Shown here one piece after another: positions 45,372 through 54,383 of a DNA stretch of 64,000 bases. Below the pieces are notes generated by a model. It ran no database searches and had not been told where the DNA came from. It saw only the letters and a program-made list of their open reading frames with translations. This stretch comes from Streptomyces caatingaensis. Lineage in GTDB: Bacteria; Actinomycetota; Actinomycetes; Streptomycetales; Streptomycetaceae. Numbering within the stretch: position 1 is the first letter of the stretch; each line of letters begins with the position of its first letter. The stretch covers positions 62,001-126,000 of the forward strand of contig NZ_LFXA01000007.1 of the NCBI RefSeq assembly GCF_001187435.1. Reading direction: 5' to 3'. The position numbers and the translations under genes were made by a program.

Positions 45372-47447
45372 TCATCCCCCTCCCAGCACGAACTCGCACC
45401 AGACCGACTTGCCGCCGCCCCGCGGCTCCACCCCCCACACGTCCGCGAGCCGGTCGACCAGCAGCAGACCTCTCCCGGAGACCCCTGACTCCCCCGGTTC
45501 GCGCCGCCGCGGCAGCGCGCTGGAGCGGTCCTCGACCTCGACCCGCAACCGCCGCTCGGGCCCGGCGAGCATGCGGATGGTCACGACGGCGGCCCCGTCG
45601 GTGTGCAGCAGCGCGTTCGTCGCCAACTCGTCGGCGACGAGCTCGATGTCGTCGGAGCGGTCCCGCGCCCCCCAGGCCCGCACGGCGGTGCGGATCATGT
45701 GGCGGGCGGCGGAGAGGGCCTCGGGGTCGGCGGGGGCGATGTGCTGCTGGAGGCGTCCGCCGGGACGGGCGCCCGCCGCGCCCTGACGGCGCAGCAGCAG
45801 GACGGCCATGTCGTCCTCGCCGACGCGGCCCTCGACCATGTCGCAGAGCCGGTCGGCGAGTTCCTGCGGGTCCTCGGGCCCGGCGGCGACGAGCCGGGAG
45901 AGCTGTTCCACGCCCTCGTCCAGGTCGGCCCCGGGCTGTTCCACGAGGCCGTCGGTGAAGAGCAGGAGCGTCTCCCCGGCATCCAGCTCGACGCCGGTCA
46001 CGGGGTAGTCGAGCCGTCCGAACTCGGCGGAGAGGCCCAGCGGGAGCCCGCCGGCGACGGGCAGCCGGCGGGAGGTGCCGTCGCAGTGCCGCAGCAGCGG
46101 GTCGATGTGGCCGGCGCGCACGAGCTGGACGACGCCGGTCGACAGGTCGGCCTCGGCGTAGGTGCAGGTCGCGAAGCGGTCGGTGTCGAGGTCGTGGAGG
46201 AAGGACGAGGCGCGGGCCATGACCGTGGCGGGGGAGTGGCCCTCGGTCGCGTAGGCGCGCAGCACGATCCGCAGCTGCCCCATGACGGCCGCGGCGTGCG
46301 TGTCGTGGCCCTGGACGTCGCCGATGACGGCCCCGACCCGGCCGCCGGGCAGCGGGATCACGTCGTACCAGTCGCCGCCGATGTCCCGCCCGAGGCGGGC
46401 GGAGCGGTAGCGGACGGCGATCTGTGCGCCGGGCACGTCGGGGATGCGCCGGGGGAGCATGGACTGCTGGAGGCCCTCGGCGAGGTCGTGCTCCTGGTCG
46501 AAGAGCATGGCGCGGGCGATGCTCTGCGCGAGGCCGCTGCCGAGGGCGATGAAGAGGTTGCGCTCCTGCCGGCTGAAGCCGCGGGCCTCCCGGTAGAGCA
46601 GGCCCAGCGCGCCGATCGGCTTGGCCTGGGCGATGAGCGGGAGGTAGGCGGCGGAGGCGATGCCGATGTCCTTGATGCGCTCCCACAGCCAGGGGTAGCA
46701 GCGGGCGAACTCCTCGCGGGACTCGATGAAGCGCGGGGTCATGGTGCGGATGACCTCGCTCATCGGGAAGTTGTCGTCGATCCGGGTGTAGCGGGTGCCC
46801 GGGATGAAGTGCTCGGACGGGCCCTCCGCGACCAGGTGGATGCGGCCGGACTCGACCAGCCCGAGGACGAGCAGGTCGGAGCCGAGGTGTTCGACGGCCC
46901 GGGCGTCCTGGAAGAAGTCGATCACGTCCTGGACGGTCCTGGCGTGCGCCAGGGCCGCGGTCGTGGTCTCGACCACGCTCGTCTGGTGGCGGCGCTCGCC
47001 GTCGCTCTCGCCGGGCCGGTCGGACAGGGCCAGCTCCGCGTCGGCGTCCCGCAGGAGGCCGAGGATCCGGCAGGGCCGCCCGGCCGCGTCCCGTTCGATG
47101 TGGCCCTGGGAGTAGGCCCAGTGCAGAGAACCGTCGTTCCCGCGTACCCGGTGGTAGGTGCCGTAGCTCTCGCTGCCGTCCTTCAGCGCCCGGGCGACGA
47201 GGGCGTCGAGGCGGGCGCTGTCGGCCCGCGGCACCCGGCCGGTCCTGGCCAGGTCGGCGATGCGGCCGCTGAAGCCCCCCGGGGGCAGGCCGAGGATGGC
47301 CAGGGCCATGCGGTCCAGGTGCACGCGTCCGCTGGCGAGGTCCCAGTCGAAGGTCCCCACGCGGTTGCGGACGAGAATGGGCTCCGGCCGGGCGGGCCAG
47401 TCATCCGGCAGCGCTCCGGAGGCGGGCGTCACTTCCCGGTCAACCAC
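45372..47447 (-). CDS. PAS-GAF-SpoIIE phosphatase with anti-sigma kinase domain
   Basis: A 691-residue signalling protein. A PAS-like domain (about 20-110), a GAF-like domain (about 150-300), a PP2C/SpoIIE phosphatase (about 330-550: DIGGDWYDVI, GDVQGHD, LLFTDGLVE, DDMAVLLL) and a C-terminal RsbW-like HATPase (ELVADELATNALLHT, SGVSGRGLLLVDRLAD). Such proteins tune partner-switching control of alternative sigma factors in streptomycetes. No membrane segment is seen. GTG 47447 is the only in-frame start after the AT-rich spacer. Confidence 0.88.
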   Translation of the reverse strand: MVDREVTPASGALPDDWPARPEPILVRNRVGTFDWDLASGRVHLDRMALAILGLPPGGFSGRIADLARTGRVPRADSARLDALVARALKDGSESYGTYHRVRGNDGSLHWAYSQGHIERDAAGRPCRILGLLRDADAELALSDRPGESDGERRHQTSVVETTTAALAHARTVQDVIDFFQDARAVEHLGSDLLVLGLVESGRIHLVAEGPSEHFIPGTRYTRIDDNFPMSEVIRTMTPRFIESREEFARCYPWLWERIKDIGIASAAYLPLIAQAKPIGALGLLYREARGFSRQERNLFIALGSGLAQSIARAMLFDQEHDLAEGLQQSMLPRRIPDVPGAQIAVRYRSARLGRDIGGDWYDVIPLPGGRVGAVIGDVQGHDTHAAAVMGQLRIVLRAYATEGHSPATVMARASSFLHDLDTDRFATCTYAEADLSTGVVQLVRAGHIDPLLRHCDGTSRRLPVAGGLPLGLSAEFGRLDYPVTGVELDAGETLLLFTDGLVEQPGADLDEGVEQLSRLVAAGPEDPQELADRLCDMVEGRVGEDDMAVLLLRRQGAAGARPGGRLQQHIAPADPEALSAARHMIRTAVRAWGARDRSDDIELVADELATNALLHTDGAAVVTIRMLAGPERRLRVEVEDRSSALPRRREPGESGVSGRGLLLVDRLADVWGVEPRGGGKSVWCEFVLGGG

Positions 47448-47543
47448 GGATCCACTCTGCCACTTTTTGCCGTTTTCTTCGATTTCTTCATTTTTCCGGC
47501 CCGCGGTGGGGGGCCCGGGACGGCCGGGGGTACAGATACCTGG
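47448..47543. promoter_or_regulatory. AT-rich divergent promoter region
   Basis: The 96 bp between the phosphatase and the membrane protein holds the most AT-rich patch nearby (about 47458-47500, with TTTTTGCCGTTTTC and ATTTTT). A TACAGAT at 47531-47537 lies seven bases before GTG 47544 and could be the -10 of a leaderless transcript for the rightward gene. Confidence 0.45.
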
Positions 47544-48974
47544 GTGGAGTGGTTCACGGCATCCGGCTCCTGGCTGAGCAGGCTGGTCGTCCAGCGCGGG
47601 CTGGCGGCCGTCTACCTGGTCGCCTTCCTCTCCGCCGCCCGCCAGTTCCGCGCCCTCATCGGGGAGCGCGGCATGCTGCCCGTCCCCCGCTTCCTCGCCC
47701 ACGCCCCGGCCCGCCGGGCGCCGACCCTGTTCCGGCTGCACTACTCGGACCGCTTCTTCGCCCTGTGCGCCTGGACGGGGGCCGCGCTCGCGGCGGGGGC
47801 CCTGGCGGGCGCCGCCGACGAGGTGCCGCTCGCGGCCGCCATGGCCTGGTGGGCGGTGCTCTGGGCGCTCTACCTGTCGATCGTCAACGTCGGGCAGACC
47901 TGGTATGGCTTCGGCTGGGAGTCCCTGCTGCTGGAGTCCGGCTTCCTCGCGGTCTTCCTGGGCAACGCGCGCACCGGCCCGCCCGTCCTCGTGCTCTTCC
48001 TGATGCGCTGGCTGCTCTTCCGGGTCGAGTTCGGCGCCGGGCTGATCAAGATGCGCGGCGACCCCTGCTGGCGCGATCTGACCTGCCTCTACTACCACCA
48101 CGAGACCCAGCCCATGCCCGGCCCGCTGAGCTGGTTCTTCCACCGGCTGCCCCGGCCCCTGCACCGGGTCGAGACCGCCGCCAACCACGTCGCCCAGCTC
48201 GTCGTCCCGTTCGGGCTCTTCGCCCCGCAGCCCGTCGCGAGCGTCGCCGCCGGGCTCGTGATCGTCACCCAGCTCTGGCTGGTCGCCTCCGGCAACTTCG
48301 CCTGGCTCAACTGGCTGACCGTCGTCCTCGCCTTCTCCGCCGTGGACGGCGACGCCATGGCCGAGCTGTTCGGCCTGCCCCCGCACGGCCCCGTGCCCGG
48401 CACCCCCCTGTGGTTCGCGGCCCTCGTCTGCGCCGCGACCGCCCTCGTCGCCGTCCTCAGCTGGTGGCCCGTGCGCAACCTGCTCTCCCGCGGCCAGCGC
48501 ATGAACATGTCCTTCAACGCCTACCACCTGGTCAACACCTACGGCGCCTTCGGCAGCGTCAACCGCAGCCGCTACGAGGTGGTCGTCGAGGGCACCGAGG
48601 ACACGACGCCCGGCCCCGGCACCGAGTGGAAGGAGTACGGCTTCAAGGGCAAACCCGGTGACGTCCGGCGCACACCGCGCCAGTTCGCCCCCTGGCACCT
48701 GCGGCTGGACTGGCTCATGTGGTTCGCCGGGATCTCCCCCGCCTACGCCCGGGAGTGGTTCGGCCCCTTCGTCGAACGCCTGCTCCTCGGCGACCGCGAC
48801 ACCCTGCGGCTGCTGCGCCACAACCCCTTCCCCGACGCCCCGCCCGCCCACGTCCGCGCCCGGCTCTACCTCTACCGCTTCACCACCTGGCGCGAACTGC
48901 GCGCCACCGGCGCCTGGTGGCACCGGACCCTGGTGCGCGAGTACCTGCCGCCGGCCGCCCTGCGGAGGCCCTGA
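47544..48974 (+). CDS. Lipase maturation factor family membrane protein
   Basis: A 476-residue integral membrane protein of the lipase-maturation-factor family. Several hydrophobic helices, and conserved QTWYGFGWESLLLESGFLAVF, KMRGDPCWRDLTCLYYHHETQPMP (first Asp/Cys region) and a C-terminal soluble part (RSRYEVVVEGTEDT, WHLRLDWLMWF). In vertebrates LMF1 helps fold lipases in the ER; bacterial members have no proven role. GTG 47544 is the first start that retains the N-terminal amphipathic segment. The next gene starts 1 bp inside its stop codon. Confidence 0.85.
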   Translation: MEWFTASGSWLSRLVVQRGLAAVYLVAFLSAARQFRALIGERGMLPVPRFLAHAPARRAPTLFRLHYSDRFFALCAWTGAALAAGALAGAADEVPLAAAMAWWAVLWALYLSIVNVGQTWYGFGWESLLLESGFLAVFLGNARTGPPVLVLFLMRWLLFRVEFGAGLIKMRGDPCWRDLTCLYYHHETQPMPGPLSWFFHRLPRPLHRVETAANHVAQLVVPFGLFAPQPVASVAAGLVIVTQLWLVASGNFAWLNWLTVVLAFSAVDGDAMAELFGLPPHGPVPGTPLWFAALVCAATALVAVLSWWPVRNLLSRGQRMNMSFNAYHLVNTYGAFGSVNRSRYEVVVEGTEDTTPGPGTEWKEYGFKGKPGDVRRTPRQFAPWHLRLDWLMWFAGISPAYAREWFGPFVERLLLGDRDTLRLLRHNPFPDAPPAHVRARLYLYRFTTWRELRATGAWWHRTLVREYLPPAALRRP

Positions 48975-49984
48975 TGGACCCCGTCGACGCCCTCGAACGC
49001 ATCGCCTTCCTCCTCGAACGCGGCCGCGCCCCCACCTACCGCGTCCAGGCGTTCCGCACCGCCGCCGACGTCGTCGCCGCGATGCCGCCCGACGAGGTGC
49101 GCCGCCGCGCGGAGTCCGGCTCCCTCACCGACCGCAAGGGGATCGGGCCCAAGACGGCCGCGGTCGTCGCGGAGGCGCTGCGGGGCGAAGTGCCCCGGTA
49201 TCTCGCGCGGTTGGAGGACGCGGACGACTGGCCGCCCGTCGAGGGCGGACGCGCCCTGCGGGACGCCCTGCGCGGCGACTGCCACCTGCACTCCGACTGG
49301 TCCGACGGCGGCAGCCCCATCGAGACGATGGCCCGCGCGGCGGCCTCGATCGGCCACGAATGGGCCGTGCTCACCGACCACTCGCCCCGGCTGACCATCG
49401 CGGGCGGGCTCTCGGCGGAGCGGCTGCGGCGCCAGCTCGACGTCGTCGCCGACGTCAACTCCCGTCTCGGCGACGGCTTCCGGCTCCTCACCGGCATCGA
49501 GTGCGACATCCTGCCCGACGGCTCGCTCGACCAGGAGGACGCCCTCCTCGAACGGCTCGACGTCGTCGTCGCCTCCGTCCACTCCAAGCTGCGCATGGAC
49601 GCGGAGAGCATGACGCGGCGGCTCGTCGCCGCGGTCGCCAATCCGCTGGTCGACGTCCTCGGCCACTGCACCGGCCGCATCGTCGGCGGCAAGCGGCCGG
49701 AGTCCTCCTTCGACGCGGAACTCGTCTTCGCGGCCTGCGCCCGCTTCGGCACCGCCGTCGAGATCAACAGCCGGCCCGACCGGCTGGATCCGCCGCGGCG
49801 GCTGCTGCGGCTGGCCCTCGACGCCGGGGTGCTCTTCGCGATCGACAGCGACGCGCACGCGCCGGGGCAGCTGGAGTGGCAGATCCTGGGGTGCGCGCGG
49901 GCGGAGGAGTGCGGCGTGCCGGTGGAACGGGTGGTGACGGCGTGGCCGGAGGCGCGCCTCCGGTCGTGGACCGCGGGAGGCTGA
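48974..49984 (+). CDS. PolX-like HhH plus PHP-domain phosphoesterase
   Basis: A 336-residue protein. The N-terminal 80 residues form a PolX-type 8-kDa helix-hairpin-helix DNA-binding region (DRKGIGPKTAAVV). A PHP metallo-phosphoesterase follows with GDCHLHSDWSDG, LTDHSPRL, DVLGHCTG and IDSDAHAP as metal ligands. The polymerase palm is absent, so it is a truncated PolX relative, perhaps a 3'-phosphatase or endonuclease in DNA repair. ATG 48974 overlaps the previous stop by one base. Confidence 0.87.
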   Translation: MDPVDALERIAFLLERGRAPTYRVQAFRTAADVVAAMPPDEVRRRAESGSLTDRKGIGPKTAAVVAEALRGEVPRYLARLEDADDWPPVEGGRALRDALRGDCHLHSDWSDGGSPIETMARAAASIGHEWAVLTDHSPRLTIAGGLSAERLRRQLDVVADVNSRLGDGFRLLTGIECDILPDGSLDQEDALLERLDVVVASVHSKLRMDAESMTRRLVAAVANPLVDVLGHCTGRIVGGKRPESSFDAELVFAACARFGTAVEINSRPDRLDPPRRLLRLALDAGVLFAIDSDAHAPGQLEWQILGCARAEECGVPVERVVTAWPEARLRSWTAGG

Positions 49985-50015
49985 CCCTCCCCGCCCCGCC
50001 CTTTCCCCGCTTCCC

Positions 50016-50030
50016 AGGGGCGGCGCCCCT
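50016..50030. terminator. Hairpin between convergent genes
   Basis: AGGGGC-GGC-GCCCCT (50016-50030) lies 32 bp after the PHP gene stop and 73 bp from the convergent HAD gene stop, in a run of G and C blocks. A likely bidirectional terminator without a U-tract. Confidence 0.45.
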
Positions 50031-50102
50031 CCCCCCGGGCCGCGCCCCGCGCGGGGGCGGGGGCTGCCCCCCCCGCACGGGGCGGGGCGGGGAGAGATCC
50101 CC

Positions 50103-50828
50103 TCAAGGCGACTGACCTGCCGTCGTCGCCCCCGCCCGCTCCACCACGGGCAGCAGCCCGTCCCGTCGCTCCTCCACGGCCGGTGCGCCGTCCACGAGGA
50201 GGACATCGCACCCGAGGGCCGACGCGCCGCCGTCCGCGGCGGGGTTGTCCCCGACCATCAGGACGTCGGGCCCGGGGGCGAGCCCGAGTTGACGGCATGC
50301 TGCGGCGAAGAGGCGGGGGTCCGGCTTCTGGAGGCGGTGTTCGTAGGACAGGACGTAGGCGTCGACGAGGTCGTCGAGGCCGTGTGCGCGGAAGACGGGC
50401 CGCAGGTCCCAGCCGATGTTGCTCACCACGGCGATGCGGATGCCGTGCCGGCGCAGGGCGGTCAGGACCGGGACGGCGTCGGGGTAGGGGGCCCAGGCGG
50501 CCGGCTCCATGTGCCGGGCGTAGAGGGCGTCGTACAGGGCGGGCGACGGCAGCGGCACGCGGCGGGCGAGGCCGCCGTACGCCGCGCGGTGCTCCGCCGG
50601 GCCGAGGTCGCGCCGCTCCCAGGCGGGCGCGAGACGCGCGGGCACGGTACGCGGCGGCGGCCCGCCAGGGAGCGCGCCCGCGTCGGCCAACTCACCGGCC
50701 AGGCGGCGGAATTCCGGCTCGGGAAGCGCGAGGCCGCAGCGCCGCAGCGCGGCGCCCAGCCAGGACGCGGGGGACTCGATGTGGAAGAGGGTTCCGGAGA
50801 AGTCGAAGAGCACGCCTTTGACCGTCAC
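50103..50828 (-). CDS. HAD-superfamily hydrolase (DxS variant)
   Basis: A 241-residue HAD phosphatase-like protein. Motif I reads LFDFSGTLF: the nucleophilic Asp is present, but the second Asp of DxD is Ser. Motif II is VVSNIGWD, motif III Lys is in LQKPDP and motif IV is GDNPAAD. Replacement of the acid/base Asp usually lowers phosphatase activity or signals other chemistry. GTG 50828 gives the typical N terminus (VKGVLFDF); the longer frame to 50945 looks non-conserved. Substrate unknown. Confidence 0.82.
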   Translation of the reverse strand: MTVKGVLFDFSGTLFHIESPASWLGAALRRCGLALPEPEFRRLAGELADAGALPGGPPPRTVPARLAPAWERRDLGPAEHRAAYGGLARRVPLPSPALYDALYARHMEPAAWAPYPDAVPVLTALRRHGIRIAVVSNIGWDLRPVFRAHGLDDLVDAYVLSYEHRLQKPDPRLFAAACRQLGLAPGPDVLMVGDNPAADGGASALGCDVLLVDGAPAVEERRDGLLPVVERAGATTAGQSP

Positions 50829-50943
50829 GGGCGCCAGTCTGCCAGGGGGCTCCCGGAAGCGCCGCCGCGCGCCGATACTGCGTCGTGTACGCGCTACCGG
50901 CATGTACACGTAAAGCCTCGCATCGGCACGCAAGGGGACCGCC

Positions 50944-51540
50944 ATGCTTCACGGCGTCGACGTCAGCAGCTACCAGAGCACCGACTACCCCATCTCCGGG
51001 CAGGACTTCGCCTTCGTCAAGGTCACCGAGGGCATGTCGTACACCAACCCCCGCTGGGTCGCCCAGCGCGACCACGCCCGCAGGGGCGGACTCGTCGTCG
51101 GCTACTACCACTTCGTGACGCCGGGGTCGATGTCCGCCCAGGCGAATCGTTTCCTCGGAAAGATCGCCTTACGCGAGGGCGACATCCTCGCCCTCGACTG
51201 GGAGCACACCGGCGTCCCCTGCGCCGACAAGGACCGCTGGCTCGCGCACGTCCGCGGCAAGGCGCCGGGCCACCGCGTCGTCCTCTACTGCAACCGGGAC
51301 TTCTGGTTCCACCGCGACACCACCGCCGACGCGGGCGACGGCCTGTGGATCGCCGACCCGGCGCACCCGGCCGGGAAACCCGGGGTGCGGCACCCGTGGA
51401 CGTTCCACCAGTACAGCATCTCGGGAGGGATCGACCGGAACGTCGCCCGCTTCTCCACCCGGGCACAGCTGAAGGCGTGGGCGCGCCGCCGCACCGGGTT
51501 CGAGGAGACGGGAGGAGAGGCGGGGCGGACGGAGAGCTGA
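50944..51540 (+). CDS. GH25 lysozyme (muramidase) with a TTA codon
   Basis: A 198-residue glycoside hydrolase family 25 enzyme: GVDVSSYQ at the N terminus, FVKVTEG, GYYHFV, and the catalytic pair in LALDWEH. It would cleave peptidoglycan, but there is no signal peptide or cell-wall-binding domain, as in phage endolysins that need a holin. A Leu codon at 51169-51171 is TTA, so translation should depend on the bldA tRNA and be limited to late growth. ATG 50944 follows AAGGGGA. It is divergent from the HAD gene. Confidence 0.87.
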   Translation: MLHGVDVSSYQSTDYPISGQDFAFVKVTEGMSYTNPRWVAQRDHARRGGLVVGYYHFVTPGSMSAQANRFLGKIALREGDILALDWEHTGVPCADKDRWLAHVRGKAPGHRVVLYCNRDFWFHRDTTADAGDGLWIADPAHPAGKPGVRHPWTFHQYSISGGIDRNVARFSTRAQLKAWARRRTGFEETGGEAGRTES

Positions 51541-51839
51541 CACGCACTTGCGAAAACCGCACACGCACGGTGCGATGGTCGCGAGCGGATACCACGCAGC
51601 CCGGAGGAGCACACGTCGTGCGGACCCGTGGGACCGAGGCGGAGCGCCGCAGACGCGCGCTGCCGCACCAGGTCATGGAGGAAGGCGCGGTCCGCGTGGA
51701 CGCGCTCCACCGACTCCCTGCGGAACGCCGGGCTGTCGGGCGAGGGCGGCGCCGCCGTCGCCTTCTCCTCGCCGACCGCCGTCAGCTCCGGGCGGCCACG
51801 ACCTCGTCGTCACCACTCCTGAGAGGTGATCGCCCCGCC
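51541..51839. other. Gap containing a decayed regulator
   Basis: 299 bp before the dehydrogenase gene. It holds the DeoR-like remnant listed separately and a GAGAGGTGA (about 51821-51829) that can serve the dehydrogenase. Nothing else is evident. Confidence 0.5.
51618..51822 (+). pseudogene. DeoR-family regulator remnant (frameshifted, truncated)
   Basis: GTG 51618 has a good GGAGGAG upstream and opens EAERRRRALPHQVMEEGAVRVDAL, which resembles the start of a DeoR-type HTH. One extra base then shifts the frame, after which TDSL appears in the next frame and the expected recognition helix (VSxxTVHRDL) is missing. A stop follows at 51820-51822. DeoR repressors normally precede polyol or xylulose operons like the one downstream. 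The reading is mine from pattern alone and could be chance. Confidence 0.45.
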
Positions 51840-52838
51840 ATGCGCGCACTGGTCATCGAGACCCCCGGCGAATTCTCCGTCCGCACCGTCCCGGATCCCA
51901 CGCCCGGCCCCGGAGAGGTGGTCGTGAAGGTGGCCGCCGTCGGCATCTGCGGCACCGATCTGCACATAGTGCGGGGGGAGTTCGCGCCGACGCCGTACCC
52001 GATCGTCCCCGGGCACGAGTTCACCGGCGAGGTCGTCGCGCTCGGCCCGGGGGTGCGCGGGGTGCGCGCCGGCCAGGAGGTGGCCGTCGACCCGTCGCTG
52101 TTCTGCGGCTCCTGTCACTACTGCGCCGTCGGCCGCGGGAACCTCTGCGAGAACTGGGGCGCGGTCGGTGACACCGTGGACGGCGCGATGGCCGAGTACG
52201 TCAAGGTGCCGGCCGCCAACTGCCACCCGCTGCCGGAGAACGTGAGCCCCGCGCACGGCACGCTGATCGAGCCGCTGTCCTGCGCGGTGCACGCCTTCGA
52301 CAGGCTGCCCCGCGAACTCGGCGCGCACTACCTGGTCTACGGCGCCGGGACCATGGGCCTGATGATGCTCCGGCTCGCCGCGCGCGCCGGGGCCGCCTCC
52401 GTGTCCGTCGTCGACGTCAACGAGCGGCGCCTGGCGGTCGCCGCGCGGCTGGGCGCGGACGCCGTGGCCACGAGCGCCGAGGAGCTGGACCGTCCGCAGG
52501 GCTGGGAAGTCGTGATCGACTGCACCGGCGCCGTCCCGGTGATCGAGGACGCGCTGCGGCACGTCCGCCGCGGCGGGACCTTCCAGGTGTTCGGCGTCGC
52601 GCCGGCCGGTGCCACCGCGTCGTTCTCCCCGTTCCGGATCTACAACGACGAGATCACCGTCGTCGGTTCGATGGCGGTGGTGCACAGCTTCGGGCGGGCC
52701 GTCGAGCTGATGGGCGAGGGCGTCCTCGACGCCGACACGATGATCACGCACAGCTTCGCGCTCGACGACTTCCCCGCCGCGCTGGAGACCTTCACCGGCG
52801 GCACGGGCCGCAAGATCCAGATCCGGCCGGCCGGTTGA
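51840..52838 (+). CDS. Zinc-dependent medium-chain alcohol/polyol dehydrogenase
   Basis: A 332-residue MDR enzyme. Catalytic zinc ligands are in GICGTD and PGHEFTGEV, and the structural zinc site is the four-Cys FCGSCHYCAVGRGNLC. The Rossmann segment is LVYGAGTMGLMMLRLAARAG. Members oxidise sorbitol, threitol, arabitol or similar polyols with NAD. The neighbouring sugar kinase suggests a polyol-to-ketose-to-ketose-phosphate route. ATG 51840 and the 4-bp overlap with the kinase region (TTG 52835) show co-translation. Confidence 0.9.
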   Translation: MRALVIETPGEFSVRTVPDPTPGPGEVVVKVAAVGICGTDLHIVRGEFAPTPYPIVPGHEFTGEVVALGPGVRGVRAGQEVAVDPSLFCGSCHYCAVGRGNLCENWGAVGDTVDGAMAEYVKVPAANCHPLPENVSPAHGTLIEPLSCAVHAFDRLPRELGAHYLVYGAGTMGLMMLRLAARAGAASVSVVDVNERRLAVAARLGADAVATSAEELDRPQGWEVVIDCTGAVPVIEDALRHVRRGGTFQVFGVAPAGATASFSPFRIYNDEITVVGSMAVVHSFGRAVELMGEGVLDADTMITHSFALDDFPAALETFTGGTGRKIQIRPAG

Positions 52839-52867
52839 CAGCCGGCGGGGCGAGAGGGGAGGGGCAG

Positions 52868-54277
52868 GTGGCCGCCGTCGCCGGGGTGGACAGCTCCACC
52901 CAGTCCTGCAAGATCGTCGTCTGCGACGCCGGGACCGGTGAGGTGCTCCGCCGCGGGCGCGCCCCGCACCCCGAGGGCACCGAGGTGGCCCCCGAGGAGT
53001 GGTGGCGGGCGCTGTGCGCGGCGGGGGAGGGGCTGCTGGACGGCGTGGCCGCCGTCGCCGTCGCCGGGCAGCAGCACGGTCTGGTCGCCGTGGACGAGCG
53101 GGGGCGTACGGTCCGCGACGCCCTGCTGTGGAACGACACCCGGTCGGCCGCCGCCGCGGGGCGGCTCGTCGCCGAACTCGGCGGGCCCGACGCCTGGGCC
53201 GCGGCCACCGGCACCGTGCCCGTCGCCGCGATCACGGCCGCCAAGCTGCGCTGGCTCGCCGACCACGAGCCGGCGAACGCCGACCGCACCGCCTCGGTCA
53301 TGCTCCCGCACGACTGGCTGACCTGGCGGCTGCGCGGAGGCGCCGAGGCGGAGGCGGAGCCCGTGACCGACCGCGGCGACGCGTCCGGCACCGGCTACTG
53401 GGCGCCCGCCGAGGGCCGTTACCGCCCCGACCTGCTCCGGCTCGCCTTCCGCGGCCGCGCCCCCCGCCTCCCGCGCGTCCTCGGACCCCGCGACGCCGCG
53501 GGCCGCACCCCGGGCGGTGCCCTGGTGGCCGCGGGCACCGGCGACAACATGGCCGCCGCCCTGGGCCTGGACATCGGCGACGGCGACGCCGTCGTCTCCC
53601 TCGGCACCAGCGGCACCGCCTTCGCCCGGTCCGCCCGGCCCACCGCCGACCCGTCCGGCGCGGTGGCCGGATTCGCCGACGCCACGGGGCGGTTCCTGCC
53701 CCTGGTCTGCACGCTCAACGCGGCCCGGGTGATGAGCTCGGCGGCCCGGATGCTCGGCACCGACCTGCCGGGGCTGGAACGGCTGGCGCGCCGGGCCGCG
53801 CCGGGCGCCGGCGGCCTCGTCCTCCTGCCGTACCTCGGCGGCGAACGCATGCCCGACCTCCCCGGCGCGGCCGGGAGTCTGCACGGGATGCGCGTCGCCA
53901 ACACCACGCCGGAGAACCTCGCGCGGGCGGCGGTCGAGGGCATGCTGTGCGGCCTGGCGGACGCGCTCGACCGGCTGCGCGCGCGGGGCGTGCGCACCGG
54001 GCGGGTCCTGCTGACCGGCGGCGCGGCCCGCTCCCCGCTGGTGGGGGAGCTCGCCGCGCAGGTCTTCGGCGCCCCGGTGACCGTGCCCGAGCCGGACGAG
54101 TACGTGGCGCTCGGCGCCGCCCGGCAGGCGGCGTGGGCGCTCGACGGCGGCGCGGAGCCGCCGGCCTGGCGGACGGCGGGGGCCGTGGAGATCCCGGCGC
54201 CGGACGACGGGGGAGCGGCGGGGGCCGCGGTGCGCGCGGCGTACGCGGAGGCGCGCAGGGCGCTCCACGGCGTGTGA
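52868..54277 (+). CDS. FGGY-family sugar kinase (xylulokinase-like)
   Basis: A 469-residue FGGY carbohydrate kinase. N-terminal phosphate-binding GVDSSTQSCKIVV, substrate loop VAGQQHGLV, and the second-domain GTSGTAF and GGAARSPLV motifs. With the polyol dehydrogenase it would phosphorylate the ketose product, xylulose being the simplest guess. I prefer GTG 52868 because GAGGGGAGGGG lies right before it. TTG 52835, which overlaps the dehydrogenase stop, is possible. Confidence 0.9.
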   Translation: MAAVAGVDSSTQSCKIVVCDAGTGEVLRRGRAPHPEGTEVAPEEWWRALCAAGEGLLDGVAAVAVAGQQHGLVAVDERGRTVRDALLWNDTRSAAAAGRLVAELGGPDAWAAATGTVPVAAITAAKLRWLADHEPANADRTASVMLPHDWLTWRLRGGAEAEAEPVTDRGDASGTGYWAPAEGRYRPDLLRLAFRGRAPRLPRVLGPRDAAGRTPGGALVAAGTGDNMAAALGLDIGDGDAVVSLGTSGTAFARSARPTADPSGAVAGFADATGRFLPLVCTLNAARVMSSAARMLGTDLPGLERLARRAAPGAGGLVLLPYLGGERMPDLPGAAGSLHGMRVANTTPENLARAAVEGMLCGLADALDRLRARGVRTGRVLLTGGAARSPLVGELAAQVFGAPVTVPEPDEYVALGAARQAAWALDGGAEPPAWRTAGAVEIPAPDDGGAAGAAVRAAYAEARRALHGV

Positions 54278-54383
54278 CGCCCGGGGGAGCGCGGAGCAAC
54301 TGCCCCGTGCCGTCCCGGCGTTCCCGCGGCGCGCGGCGAACGCGCATGGGAAATCCGGACGATCACGGATAGGGTTGCCCAAT

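Noticed and set aside
47448-48923. N-terminal extension of the SpoIIE-type phosphatase running antisense through the lipase-maturation-factor gene
   Set aside because: The extension is Gly/Glu/Ala-rich without domain features and is opposite a convincing membrane-protein gene. The GTG at 47447 marks the true start.
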